A DNA stretch of 64,000 nucleotides, from contig NZ_BBRJ01000002.1 of NCBI RefSeq assembly GCF_002090095.1, positions 1,240,817 to 1,304,816 of the forward strand, in the 5' to 3' direction. The stretch comes from Demequina sp. NBRC 110053. Lineage in GTDB: Bacteria > Actinomycetota > Actinomycetes > Actinomycetales > Demequinaceae. Position 1 is the stretch's first letter. The number at the start of each line of letters is the position of its first letter. The position numbers and the translations under genes are program-made. The notes beneath the pieces are model-generated. The model searched no databases, had not been told where the DNA came from, and worked only from the letters and a program-made list of their open reading frames with translations. Below are positions 35,513 through 45,694 of the stretch, in pieces.

Positions 35513-36862
35513 TTACCTCCCGGAGTCCTTGCGGGGCGCTCGCTGGCCCTCCGGCTCGAGCGGCTCGTGGAGGGAGCGCTCCGCCTCGAGCCGCGCCTGC
35601 TCCTCGAGCCTCGCCAGCTCGGCCGCCTCGCGCTTGGCCGCGCGACGCTTGGAGCGCTTGAGCTCTTTGCGCTTGACCTTCATCTTCTCGGGACGGTGCA
35701 CCGACACGGACTCGGCGATGTAGGCCTCCTTGTCCTCCACCGGGTCCCACTCGTCGTTGACGTTCGCGTGGTTGACGGGCTTGCGCCGCGACGCCAGGTA
35801 GATGAGGCCCGACACGAGCACGAGCAGGCCGAACACCACGTACGAGCCGAGCGTGCCGCCCCCGAACGCGTCATCGATCCAGAACGCCACCGCTCCGACG
35901 AGCGCCGCCGACGGCACCGTGATGAGCCACGCCGCGAACATCCGGCCCGCGACGGACCAGCGCACCGAGGCGCCCTTCATGCCCACGCCGGAGCCCAGGA
36001 TCGATCCCGTCGCGACGTGCGTGGTCGACAGCGAGTAGCCAAAGTGGCTCGACAGCAGGATGACCGCCGCCGAGGACGTCTCCGCGGCCATGCCCTGGCG
36101 GCTCGACAGCTCGACCAGGCCCTTGCCGAGCGTGCGGATCACGCGCCAGCCGCCCATGTACGTGCCGAGCGCCATCGCGAGCGCGCACGAGAAGATGACC
36201 CAGAACGGCACGCCCGAGTCGGCGGGCACCGCCCCCGCGGCGATGAGTGCGAGCAGGATGATGCCCATCGACTTCTGGGCGTCGTTGGTGCCGTGCGCGA
36301 GCGACACGAGCGACGCGGAGCCGATCTGGCCCCACCGGAACATCCGGTCGTTGTCCTTCTCGGGGACGTCCTTCGTGAAGCGCGTCACCAGCGCCGTGCC
36401 GATCGAGGCGACGATGATCGCGACGACGGGGGCGACGAGCGCGGGGATGAGCACCTTCGCCGTGAGGCCGGTCCACAGCACTCCCGACGTGCCGGCCGCG
36501 GCGAGCACCGCACCGACGACGCCGCCCACGAGCGCGTGCGACGAGCTGGAGGGGATGCCGAAGAGCCACGTGATGAGGTTCCAGGTGATGCCGCCGGCGA
36601 GACCGGCGAGCACGACCTCGAGGGTGACGATGTTCGCGTCGACGATGCCCGTGGCGATGGTCGCGGCCACGGTGAGCGACAGGAACGCGCCCACCATGTT
36701 GAGCACGGCCGAGAGGATCACGGCCTGCTTGGGCTTGAGAGCACGGGTCGCGATGGACGTGGCCATGGCGTTGCCGGTGTCGTGGAACCCGTTGGTGAAG
36801 TCGAAGGCGAGAGCCGTCGCGATGACGATGCCGAGGAGGACTGGTTCGGTCACGCCGACCAT
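35513..36862 (-). CDS. pit: Inorganic phosphate transporter, PiT family
   Basis: 449 residues from ATG 36862 (no clear ribosome site; GTG 36853 is an alternative). Two PiT repeats: DFTNGFHDTGNAMATSIATRA near the start and SLAHGTNDAQKSMGI in the middle, with GIPSSSSHALVG and SLSTTHVATGSILG. About ten membrane helices carry H+- or Na+-coupled phosphate uptake. The C-terminus is a long, highly charged cytoplasmic tail (KRKELKRSKRRAAKREAAE) not found in all members. No pitA-type PhoU gene is adjacent. Confidence 0.95.
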   Translation of the reverse strand: MVGVTEPVLLGIVIATALAFDFTNGFHDTGNAMATSIATRALKPKQAVILSAVLNMVGAFLSLTVAATIATGIVDANIVTLEVVLAGLAGGITWNLITWLFGIPSSSSHALVGGVVGAVLAAAGTSGVLWTGLTAKVLIPALVAPVVAIIVASIGTALVTRFTKDVPEKDNDRMFRWGQIGSASLVSLAHGTNDAQKSMGIILLALIAAGAVPADSGVPFWVIFSCALAMALGTYMGGWRVIRTLGKGLVELSSRQGMAAETSSAAVILLSSHFGYSLSTTHVATGSILGSGVGMKGASVRWSVAGRMFAAWLITVPSAALVGAVAFWIDDAFGGGTLGSYVVFGLLVLVSGLIYLASRRKPVNHANVNDEWDPVEDKEAYIAESVSVHRPEKMKVKRKELKRSKRRAAKREAAELARLEEQARLEAERSLHEPLEPEGQRAPRKDSGR

Positions 36863-36911
36863 TGTGACGGAAAGTTGAACATCAGGTGACGGGACCTTCG
36901 CCCCGGCGCCG

Positions 36912-37292
36912 TCAGGACACCTCGCCGTCCACGTAGAGCCAGTTCCCCGCTTCCTTAAGGAACCGACTGGTCTCCCGCATCGATCCAGGTAAACCCGCAT
37001 CGTCCCGCCACTGAGCGGTGAACGTGACCGTCGCGTGGTCGGGATCTCGCGGATCGACTGTGACGTCGCGCACGTCGAGCCCGATCCACGTGCGTCCGCC
37101 AAGGCCGAGCGCCGCCGGCCGAGTCGAGGGGTGCCAGGTGCGCAGCAGGTAGGGCTCGGCCTGTCGCACGTAGGCGGTGTAGCGGGACCGCATGAGGGCC
37201 GATGCGTCCGGCGCCTCCCGCTCACCCATCAGGTAGGGGCGGCAGCAGGCGCGGTAGGTCTCCTCCGACCCGCACGGGCACGCGAGCGCCAT
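36912..37292 (-). CDS. YchJ/UPF0225 family protein with SEC-C metal-binding motif
   Basis: 126 residues from ATG 37292. Begins with the SEC-C zinc motif (CPCGSEETYRACCRPYL) and continues with the NTF2-like YchJ domain (LMRSRYTAYV, FLKEAGNWLYVDGE). Function of the family is unknown; the SEC-C motif binds zinc and often protein or nucleic-acid partners. Five bases after the threonine aldolase stop. Confidence 0.92.
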   Translation of the reverse strand: MALACPCGSEETYRACCRPYLMGEREAPDASALMRSRYTAYVRQAEPYLLRTWHPSTRPAALGLGGRTWIGLDVRDVTVDPRDPDHATVTFTAQWRDDAGLPGSMRETSRFLKEAGNWLYVDGEVS

Positions 37293-37297
37293 CAGCG

Positions 37298-38422
37298 CTA
37301 CGGACCGTTGGTCACGTCGTGCACGCCCCCGATGCCACGGGCGAGCTCGCCGAGCCGCTCGACATCGCCCGGCTGGGTGTCCCACGAGCACATGAGCCGC
37401 ACCTCGACGGTCTCGGGCGTCGAGCCCGGCATCCAGTCGTAGAAGCGGAACGTCTGGCGCAACTCGTCGGCCAAGGTGCGCGGCATCTCGACGAACACGG
37501 CATTGGCCTCGGTGGGCTGCGTGAACGCCACCGCGCCGGCGGCCGCCAAGGGCTCGAGCTCCGCGCGCAGCTCGGCCGCCATCGCGTTCGCGTGGCGCGC
37601 GTTGCGCAGCCACAGCGGATCGCCGGCATCGTCGACCGAGGTCAGCAGCGCGGCGAGCTGCGCGGAGGCGTACCGCATCTTCGACCCCAGCTGCATGGTC
37701 GCCTTGCGCAGGTGAGGGAGGTCCGCTGCCATCCGCTCCCGCAGGTCGGCGGCGAGCACCACCACGGCCTCGGCCCCCATGGCGCCGTTCTTGGTGCCGC
37801 CCAGCGACACCATGTCCGCTCCGCCGCACGCCTCCGCGAGCGACACTCCGAGCGCGGCGGCGGCATTGGCGATGCGCGCGCCGTCGAGGTGGACACGCAT
37901 CCCGGCTTCGTGCGCGGCGTCGATGAGGGCGCGGAGCGAGTCGAGCGAGTAGACCGTCCCCAGCTCCGTGGACTGAGTCACCGACAGCACGAGCGGCTGC
38001 GCCCGGTGCTCGTCGCCCAGATCGCCCTGCCACCTGGACAGAGAGGCGGGCGTCACCCGGCCGTCCGGCGCGGCGACCGGGAGCACCTTGAGGCCGCCCA
38101 CCCGCTCGGGCGCCCCGTTCTCATCCACGTTGATGTGGGCGTGCTCGGAGGCGACCACCCCGCCCCACCGGGGCGACAGCGCCATGAGCGACACCACGTT
38201 CGCTCCGGTGCCGTTGAAGACGGGGAAGGCCAGCGCATCGGCCCCGAATACGGAGGCGACCGCCTCGTCGAAGGCCGCGGTGACCGCATCGGCTCCGTAC
38301 GCGGGCTCGTGCCCTCCGTTGGCCGCCGCGATCGCGGCGAGGACCTCGGGGTGGACCGAGGCGTAGTTGTCGGAGGCGAAGTGACGGGTCTGGCTCACCT
38401 CACGAGTCTGCCACGCTGTCAC
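37298..38422 (-). CDS. ltaE: Low-specificity threonine aldolase
   Basis: 374 residues from GTG 38422, overlapping the upstream stop as GTGA; GTG 38398 is an alternative closer to the conserved RHFASDNYASVHPEV. PLP-dependent fold type I enzyme with the lysine in SLGGTKNGAMGAE and HLDGARIANA. Cleaves threonine or allo-threonine to glycine and acetaldehyde. Glycine made here could feed the GCV system encoded 9 kb away. Confidence 0.92.
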   Translation of the reverse strand: MTAWQTREVSQTRHFASDNYASVHPEVLAAIAAANGGHEPAYGADAVTAAFDEAVASVFGADALAFPVFNGTGANVVSLMALSPRWGGVVASEHAHINVDENGAPERVGGLKVLPVAAPDGRVTPASLSRWQGDLGDEHRAQPLVLSVTQSTELGTVYSLDSLRALIDAAHEAGMRVHLDGARIANAAAALGVSLAEACGGADMVSLGGTKNGAMGAEAVVVLAADLRERMAADLPHLRKATMQLGSKMRYASAQLAALLTSVDDAGDPLWLRNARHANAMAAELRAELEPLAAAGAVAFTQPTEANAVFVEMPRTLADELRQTFRFYDWMPGSTPETVEVRLMCSWDTQPGDVERLGELARGIGGVHDVTNGP

Positions 38423-39069
38423 GCCGCGACCGCGCGCACCATCCTGTCCCCGTCGGGCGCGAACCCCACGCGGGCGAGGTAGTCGCGATCCGTGCGCGCG
38501 TGCGGCTGGACCTCGAGACGGTCGAAGCCCGCCTGCGACAGCTCATGCGACTCGCGGTAGACGAACTCGCCTGGTGTGAAGTCGCGGAAGCGCTCCTTGA
38601 CCCAGTCGAGCTCGACCAGGCCCGTGCCGCCGCCCAGGTCGCGCACCGCCACGACGCCGACGGCTTCGTCGCCGCGGACCACCAGGAACGTGTGGCGCGT
38701 GCCGCCGGAGGCCGTGCCCGCATCGGCGTCGATGTCGAAGGCGGGCTCGTGCGCGGCGATGTCCTCCGAGTGCTCGGCGAGCACGTGGCGCAGGAACGCG
38801 TTGTCAGCGTCGACCGCGAGCACCTTGTAGATCGCGGCGTCGTGGGCCTCGTGATAGAGCCGCCACAGCCAGTAGATGTCGATCACCGTGATCGCGAGGT
38901 TCATGAACGCGAACGGCCACACGCCGATGATCGCGTTGTACACCGTCGCCGTCGCCGCGCCCGCGAGGTTCATCCACCGGAAGCGCAGCACTCGCGCCTG
39001 CATGAGCGACCACACGATCAGGATCGACCCGATCCACCCGATCGCCTCGAGCACCACCTGAGTCTCCAT
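38419..39069 (-). CDS. YgjV-type membrane protein with C-terminal acetyltransferase-like domain
   Basis: 216 residues from ATG 39069. Residues 1-75 form about three membrane helices resembling YgjV (WIGSILIVWSLMQARVLRFRWMNLAGA). Residues about 80-216 are soluble and look like a divergent GNAT domain ending RDYLARVGFAPDGDRMVRAV. Predicted fusion; neither activity is known. Coupled to threonine aldolase by a GTGA overlap. Confidence 0.75.
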   Translation of the reverse strand: METQVVLEAIGWIGSILIVWSLMQARVLRFRWMNLAGAATATVYNAIIGVWPFAFMNLAITVIDIYWLWRLYHEAHDAAIYKVLAVDADNAFLRHVLAEHSEDIAAHEPAFDIDADAGTASGGTRHTFLVVRGDEAVGVVAVRDLGGGTGLVELDWVKERFRDFTPGEFVYRESHELSQAGFDRLEVQPHARTDRDYLARVGFAPDGDRMVRAVAA

Positions 39070-39209
39070 GCCTCTCAGGCTATGCCCGCACGCAGGGCCG
39101 ATGCGCACGCGGGTTCGCGGACGCCGTCCCCTGGGCGGGGCAGGCACGCCGGGACGGGACGAGATCGAGTGGCGCTCACCGCCTCCGGTGAGCCTCGTAG
39201 GCTGACGGG

Positions 39210-39605
39210 GTGGAACGATCGAGCGCACGGGCGGACGTCTGGGTGTGGGCGGTGCGCCTGTCCAAGACGCGCTCGCAGGCGACGGCAGCGTGCAAGGCCG
39301 GGCACGTGCGGGTGAACGGCGACCGCGCGAAGCCGTCCACGCCAGTACGCGTGGGCGACCGCGTCGAGGTGACCCTCGTGCATCCCCACGGCCCGGCGCA
39401 GGTGCGCATCGCCGAGGTGCGCCAGCTGCTCGTCAAGCGCGTGGGCGCCGCGGTGGCCGCCGAGGCCTACATCGACCACTCGCCGCCGCCCCCGCCCCGC
39501 GAGGAGCGTCCGGCGGCGATCGGCGTGCGCGACCGGGGCGCCGGCCGGCCTACCAAGCGCGAGCGGCGGCAGCTGGACCGGCTGCGGGGCCGCGGCTCCC
39601 GCTGA
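39210..39605 (+). CDS. S4-domain RNA-binding protein, Hsp15-like
   Basis: 131 residues from GTG 39210. S4 domain about 8-70 (DVWVWAVRLSKTRSQATAACKAGHVRVNG) and a basic Arg/Pro-rich tail (PTKRERRQLDRLRGRG), the layout of Hsp15/YrfH, which rescues stalled 50S-nascent chain complexes. A TAGGCT -10-like hexamer (39198-39203) lies six bases before the GTG, suggesting a leaderless message. Confidence 0.9.
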   Translation: MERSSARADVWVWAVRLSKTRSQATAACKAGHVRVNGDRAKPSTPVRVGDRVEVTLVHPHGPAQVRIAEVRQLLVKRVGAAVAAEAYIDHSPPPPPREERPAAIGVRDRGAGRPTKRERRQLDRLRGRGSR

Positions 39606-39660
39606 CTCCCGCCCTGCGCGCCAGCCCAGCTCGCGGATCGGCGCCTCCCAACGCGCCCTA

Positions 39661-39709
39661 GCAGGTCCTCAGTGCCCGGAAACGCTCAGTCTGAGCACTC
39701 AGGACCTGC
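39661..39709. terminator. Hairpin between convergent genes, GCAGGTCCTCAGTGC family
   Basis: GCAGGTCCTCAGTGC (39661-39675) pairs with 39695-39709 with one mismatch, and GCTCAG/CTGAGC (39684-39696) nests partly inside. Lies between the S4 gene and the thi ATPase gene. The same left arm recurs at 42996. Confidence 0.7.
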
Positions 39710-39743
39710 CAGGGAGCGTGCGAGAGAGCCCGAGCGCTGAGCG

Positions 39744-40580
39744 TCAGCCGTCGAGGGCTGCCAGCAGGCGCTCGCGGTCGTAGCGGCCCGTGCCGGTGGC
39801 ATGAGCCTCGTGGACGATGCGCCCTGGGCGCTCGGACATCACGACGATCCGGTCGGCGAGCGCGATGGCCTCGTCGACGTCGTGCGTCACCAGCACGACT
39901 GCCCGATCGCTGGATCCGGCGAGGTCCAGGGTCGCGAGCCACGCGTTCATCCGCCGGCGCGTCACTGGGTCGAGTGCCCCGAAGGGCTCATCGAGCAGCA
40001 GCACGGGACGCTCGGCGAGGCACGTGCGCAGCAGCGCGAGCCGTTGCCGCATGCCGCCGGACAGCTCGTGCGGCCACGCGTCCTCGAAGCCCGACAGCCC
40101 GAACTCCTCGAACAGCTCCCGCGCTCGCGGCAGCGCGCGCTCGCGGGGCACACCCGCCGCGATCGCGCCGACCATCGCATTCGACAGCGCCCGACGCCAA
40201 GGCAGCAGCCCGTCGCGCTGCGGCATCCATGCGGTGGCCCGATGACCGTCGCCGTCGCGCGGCACCACCCCGTCGCCGGTCACTTCGGCACGGGGATCGA
40301 GCAGCCCTCCGAGCGCGCGCAGCAGCGTCGACTTCCCGCAGCCCGACGGCCCCAGCACCGCGACGAACTCGCCCGGTGCGACGGCGACCGACAGGCTGTC
40401 GAGCACCTTGACCGAGCCGCTGCCGCGCCCCCGCGCTCCGGTGCCGGGGAACGCGACGCTCAGGTGCCGGGCCTCCAGCACCGGCCCGGCGTCGCCCGCG
40501 ATCTCCACACCACCGCCACCGGCAGCCGATGCGCGGGAGCCAGCCCGCGCATCGGCCCTCCTCGTGGCGAAGCTCGTCAT
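39744..40580 (-). CDS. thiZ: ABC transporter ATPase, thiamine-precursor uptake
   Basis: 278 residues from ATG 40580, overlapping the binding-protein stop. Walker A GPSGCGKST, signature LSGGMRQRLALLR, Walker B VLLLDEPFGALD and H-loop VTHDVDEA are intact. The first about 30 residues (with ADARAGSRASA) precede the conserved domain and are encoded by inverted copies of the dispersed 14-mer. Energises the TPP-controlled importer. Confidence 0.93.
   Translation of the reverse strand: MTSFATRRADARAGSRASAAGGGGVEIAGDAGPVLEARHLSVAFPGTGARGRGSGSVKVLDSLSVAVAPGEFVAVLGPSGCGKSTLLRALGGLLDPRAEVTGDGVVPRDGDGHRATAWMPQRDGLLPWRRALSNAMVGAIAAGVPRERALPRARELFEEFGLSGFEDAWPHELSGGMRQRLALLRTCLAERPVLLLDEPFGALDPVTRRRMNAWLATLDLAGSSDRAVVLVTHDVDEAIALADRIVVMSERPGRIVHEAHATGTGRYDRERLLAALDG
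40525..40556. repeat. Inverted pair of 14-mer repeats inside a coding start
   Basis: A 13/14 forward copy (40525-40537) and an exact reverse copy (40543-40556) flank a six-base gap, giving ADARAGSRASA in the ATPase N-terminus. Confidence 0.75.
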
Positions 40581-41584
40581 GACGACTCCGGCAGGAATTC
40601 GTTGGTCCACGCCTCGTCGACGCGCGGGTCGCCCTCGAGGATGGCCTCCTCCGCGAGCCACGTCGCGAACTCGTCCCACACAGCGGCGTCCTGCACGCCC
40701 CACGCCGCCGAGGACGCGGCGTACTCGACGGCGAGCCACTCGGCGCTCAGCCGCACGAGCTCCTCGTCGAGCTCGGGTGCCGCCGCCATCAGCGCGTCGG
40801 CCGCCGCGGAGGGATCCTCCATCGCCTCGCCGTAGCCCCGCGCGGTGGTCGACACGAACGCCTCGACCACCTCGGGGGTGTCCTCGATCGCGGTGGCCGA
40901 GGTCGCGAGCAGCGGCGTGTACCAGTCCGGGATGCACTCGAACCAGTCGCGGAACGCGAGGGTGTTCACGTCCAGCCCGTCCACGGAGCCCAACCGGATC
41001 GTGTCCCACGCGTCGAACACCCACGCGGTATCGAACTGGTCCTCCGTGAGGCCGATCCGGAAGTCGTCGCTCACCAGAGGCGTGTGCTCCACGAGCGCGG
41101 GGTCGCCGCCGTCGCACGCGACCAGCGCGGAGATGATCGCCGTCTCGAGCTGCGAGCCGTACGACCCGTAGCGCTTGCCCTCGAGGTCGCGCGGGCGCTC
41201 GATGCCGTCGGTCGCGAGCGACAGGAGCGAGGACGTGTTGTGCTCGATCACGGTCGCGACGGACACCAGGTCCGCCCCGGCGGCGCGGGCGGGCAGCAGG
41301 CCCTCCGCGACGGTGTAGGCGAAGTCGGCCTGTCCGGTGGCGACCAGCTGGGAGCCAGACGTCTCGCCCGGCTCGAGCACCGTCACGTCGAGGCCAGCCT
41401 CCTCGTACCAGCCGTTCTCAAGCGCGAGATACAGGCCGGAGTGGTTGGTGTTGGGCGTCCAGTCGAGCACGACCGTCACTGGCGTGAGCTCGGCGTCATC
41501 GGCGGCAGCGGTGTCGCTCGCGCAGCCGGCGAGCAGGGCCGTGGTGATGAGCGCCGATGCGCCGGCAAGGATGTGCGTGTCCAT
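40577..41584 (-). CDS. thiY: ABC substrate-binding lipoprotein, NMT1/THI5-like
   Basis: 335 residues from ATG 41584 (ACAGGAGAACC upstream). Lipobox LLAGC (Cys21). NMT1/THI5-like fold: VTVVLDWTPNTNHSGLYLA and a LEPGETSGSQLVATGQADFAYTV segment (given as residues about 73-95). Binds a pyrimidine precursor (formylaminopyrimidine/HMP) or thiamine outside the cell and hands it to the permease. Confidence 0.92.
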   Translation of the reverse strand: MDTHILAGASALITTALLAGCASDTAAADDAELTPVTVVLDWTPNTNHSGLYLALENGWYEEAGLDVTVLEPGETSGSQLVATGQADFAYTVAEGLLPARAAGADLVSVATVIEHNTSSLLSLATDGIERPRDLEGKRYGSYGSQLETAIISALVACDGGDPALVEHTPLVSDDFRIGLTEDQFDTAWVFDAWDTIRLGSVDGLDVNTLAFRDWFECIPDWYTPLLATSATAIEDTPEVVEAFVSTTARGYGEAMEDPSAAADALMAAAPELDEELVRLSAEWLAVEYAASSAAWGVQDAAVWDEFATWLAEEAILEGDPRVDEAWTNEFLPESS

Positions 41585-41599
41585 GGGTTCTCCTGTCGT

Positions 41600-42373
41600 T
41601 CAGGGGGTCGAGGCGGCGGCCATGGCGGCCTGCCAGGGGGTGAGGGATCGTCGCAGCGCGACGATGGCGAGGACCATCAGGCCCGAGAGGATCGCGATGA
41701 GCGCGATCCCCACGAAGATCTGGTCGACGGCGTAGGCCTTGCGGGAGCGCTGGATGTACACGCCCAGGCCCGACTGGCCGGCGAGATACTCGGAGACCAC
41801 CGCGGCCCCGATCGCGTACGTCGCGGCGATGCGCAGCCCGGCCAGCGCACCCGGCACGGACGCCGGAAGGCGCACGAGCCACAGCTGGTGGCGGCGCGTG
41901 CCGCCCAGTCCTGCGACCATGTCCGCGTGCTCGGCGTCCACGTCACGAATCGCCGCGGACGCAGCGATCAGCACCGGGAAGAACACCGTGAGGGCGACCA
42001 GGATCACCTTCGACGTGAGCCCGAAGCCGGCCCACAGGGTCATCAGCGGGGCGAGCACGATGGTGGGCACGGTCTGGCTCAGGAGCACCACCGGATGAGC
42101 CGCGTGCCCCGTGACCGGCACCGTCGCGGTCAGCACGGCGAGCAACCACCCGACGACGGCACCGAGCGCGAGCCCCAGCACCGCCTCCAGCGACGTCGTC
42201 GCAACGTGCGGTCCCAGCAGCGACGCCTGCTCGACGGCAGTCACGAGCACCTGCGACGGCGCGGGCAGGATGAACGGCGCGACGTCGCCCACCCGCACGG
42301 CGGTCTCCCACGCCGCGACCAGGACCGCGACGGTGGTGAGGCTCACGAGCGCGGCGCGGGCGCGTGTGCTCAC
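41600..42373 (-). CDS. thiX: ABC transporter permease, thiamine-precursor uptake
   Basis: 257 residues from GTG 42373, overlapping the YkoF-like gene's stop as GTGA. Binding-protein-dependent permease with about six helices and the EAA-like loop between helices (VAGLGGTRRHQLWLVRLPAS). Forms the channel with ThiZ as ATPase. Confidence 0.92.
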   Translation of the reverse strand: MSTRARAALVSLTTVAVLVAAWETAVRVGDVAPFILPAPSQVLVTAVEQASLLGPHVATTSLEAVLGLALGAVVGWLLAVLTATVPVTGHAAHPVVLLSQTVPTIVLAPLMTLWAGFGLTSKVILVALTVFFPVLIAASAAIRDVDAEHADMVAGLGGTRRHQLWLVRLPASVPGALAGLRIAATYAIGAAVVSEYLAGQSGLGVYIQRSRKAYAVDQIFVGIALIAILSGLMVLAIVALRRSLTPWQAAMAAASTP

Positions 42374-42663
42374 GGCCGGTGCTTGCCGACGAGATCCTGG
42401 ATCGCCGGCCCGGTGTCGCCTGCGGCGCCCGAGACCTTGATGACGGACAGGCAGCCCTCGGCGCCTGAGGCGATGGTGGCCTCATGGACGGCGCGCAGCA
42501 GGGCCCACACCTCGTTGGGCGAGCCCTCGAAGGTGGTGCCCATGCCGCCCACCTCGTAGGTGAGTCCCGACTGGGCGATGGCCGCGATGGCGGCGTCGAC
42601 GTGGGCGTAGCGGTCGTCGGGGGTTCCGACGGGGCGGGGCAGGACTTGGATCTCGGCGATCAC
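42370..42663 (-). CDS. Thiamine-binding MTH1187/YkoF-family protein
   Basis: 97 residues from GTG 42663, with GAGGAG upstream. Small ferredoxin-like fold (IAEIQVLPRPVG, YEVGGMGTTFEG, VIKVSGAAGD) of the MTH1187/UPF0045 group, whose relatives bind thiamine pyrimidine moieties. First gene after the TPP riboswitch; may buffer or deliver the imported precursor in the cytoplasm. Confidence 0.88.
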   Translation of the reverse strand: MIAEIQVLPRPVGTPDDRYAHVDAAIAAIAQSGLTYEVGGMGTTFEGSPNEVWALLRAVHEATIASGAEGCLSVIKVSGAAGDTGPAIQDLVGKHRP

Positions 42664-42756
42664 GGTGGCTCCTCGGGTTCGCGACCCGAGGTCAGACTGC
42701 GCGGCACGCCCAGGCGGGGGCGCTGGCATGCGCCCACCACATCCACGCTGCGGAAC

Positions 42757-42770
42757 GCCGATGCGCGGGC
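42757..42770 (+). repeat. Dispersed 14-mer repeat, copy in thi leader
   Basis: Exact copy between the riboswitch and the first thi gene, so it is transcribed into the leader RNA. Confidence 0.75.
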
Positions 42771-42807
42771 GCCGGGGCGACCGTGCTCAACGCCCGCGCC
42801 TCGTGGC

Positions 42808-42903
42808 ACGTCCCTACGCTGGCATTACCCAGGTCAGGTTCTCGGGTCGACGGCGCGTGACGGCCGTCCTCTCAGCTCGGCTGACCCGAGCTCCCCGCGT
42901 TGG
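42808..42903 (-). ncRNA. TPP riboswitch (THI element)
   Basis: On the minus strand it reads GGGGAGCTCGGG, then CTGAGAGG (42875-42868), then GAACCTGACCTGGGTAATG and CCAGCGTAGGGA: the hallmark THI-box sequence. It precedes the YkoF-like, permease, binding-protein and ATPase genes and would shut them down when thiamine diphosphate is plentiful. Confidence 0.96.
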
Positions 42904-42963
42904 CACCTGCCACCCTAGCGCCGTCCCAGCCGTGCGTGAAGGGGCGCGACACAGCGCAACCTA

Positions 42964-42977
42964 GCCCGCGCATCGGC
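42964..42977 (-). repeat. Dispersed 14-mer repeat
   Basis: Exact reverse copy between the thi promoter region and the glgP 3' hairpin. Confidence 0.75.
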
Positions 42978-42995
42978 GCTGTGGGGTGCGTCCCA

Positions 42996-43043
42996 GCAGG
43001 TCCTCAGTGCTCGCTGTGGGCAGCGAACGGGCACTGAGGACCT
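42996..43043 (-). terminator. Hairpin after glgP, GCAGGTCCTCAGTGC family
   Basis: AGGTCCTCAGTGC (within 42996-43010) pairs exactly with GCACTGAGGACCT (43031-43043). Immediately downstream of the glucan phosphorylase stop; shares its 15-base left arm with the hairpin at 39661. Confidence 0.7.
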
Positions 43044-43056
43044 TCCAGGGCGCAGG

Positions 43057-45531
<2,475 letters not shown>

Positions 45532-45635
45532 GTCGTTCACGGTCTCAATGTAGGCGGTCGCGCGCGACCCCGGAACGCCGTTCGTCAGGGTTTCACCTGC
45601 CGGAAACATCGTGCGCGCTCGCGGGGTCCGGGAGG

Positions 45636-45649
45636 GCCGATGCGCGGGC
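45636..45649 (+). repeat. Dispersed 14-mer repeat
   Basis: Exact copy in the 163-base gap between glgP and the glycosyltransferase; a 13/14 copy at 45720 lies in the glycosyltransferase 3' end. Confidence 0.75.
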
Positions 45650-45694
45650 GGGGTCGCGCCGGTTCGCGTCGACGTTCGGCGGGCCGCGGTGGCG

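Noticed and set aside
35249..36889. 546-codon open frame opposite the PiT gene
   Set aside because: Antisense frame produced by GC-rich third positions; rich in R/H/D without domain signatures, while the opposite strand encodes an intact PiT transporter.
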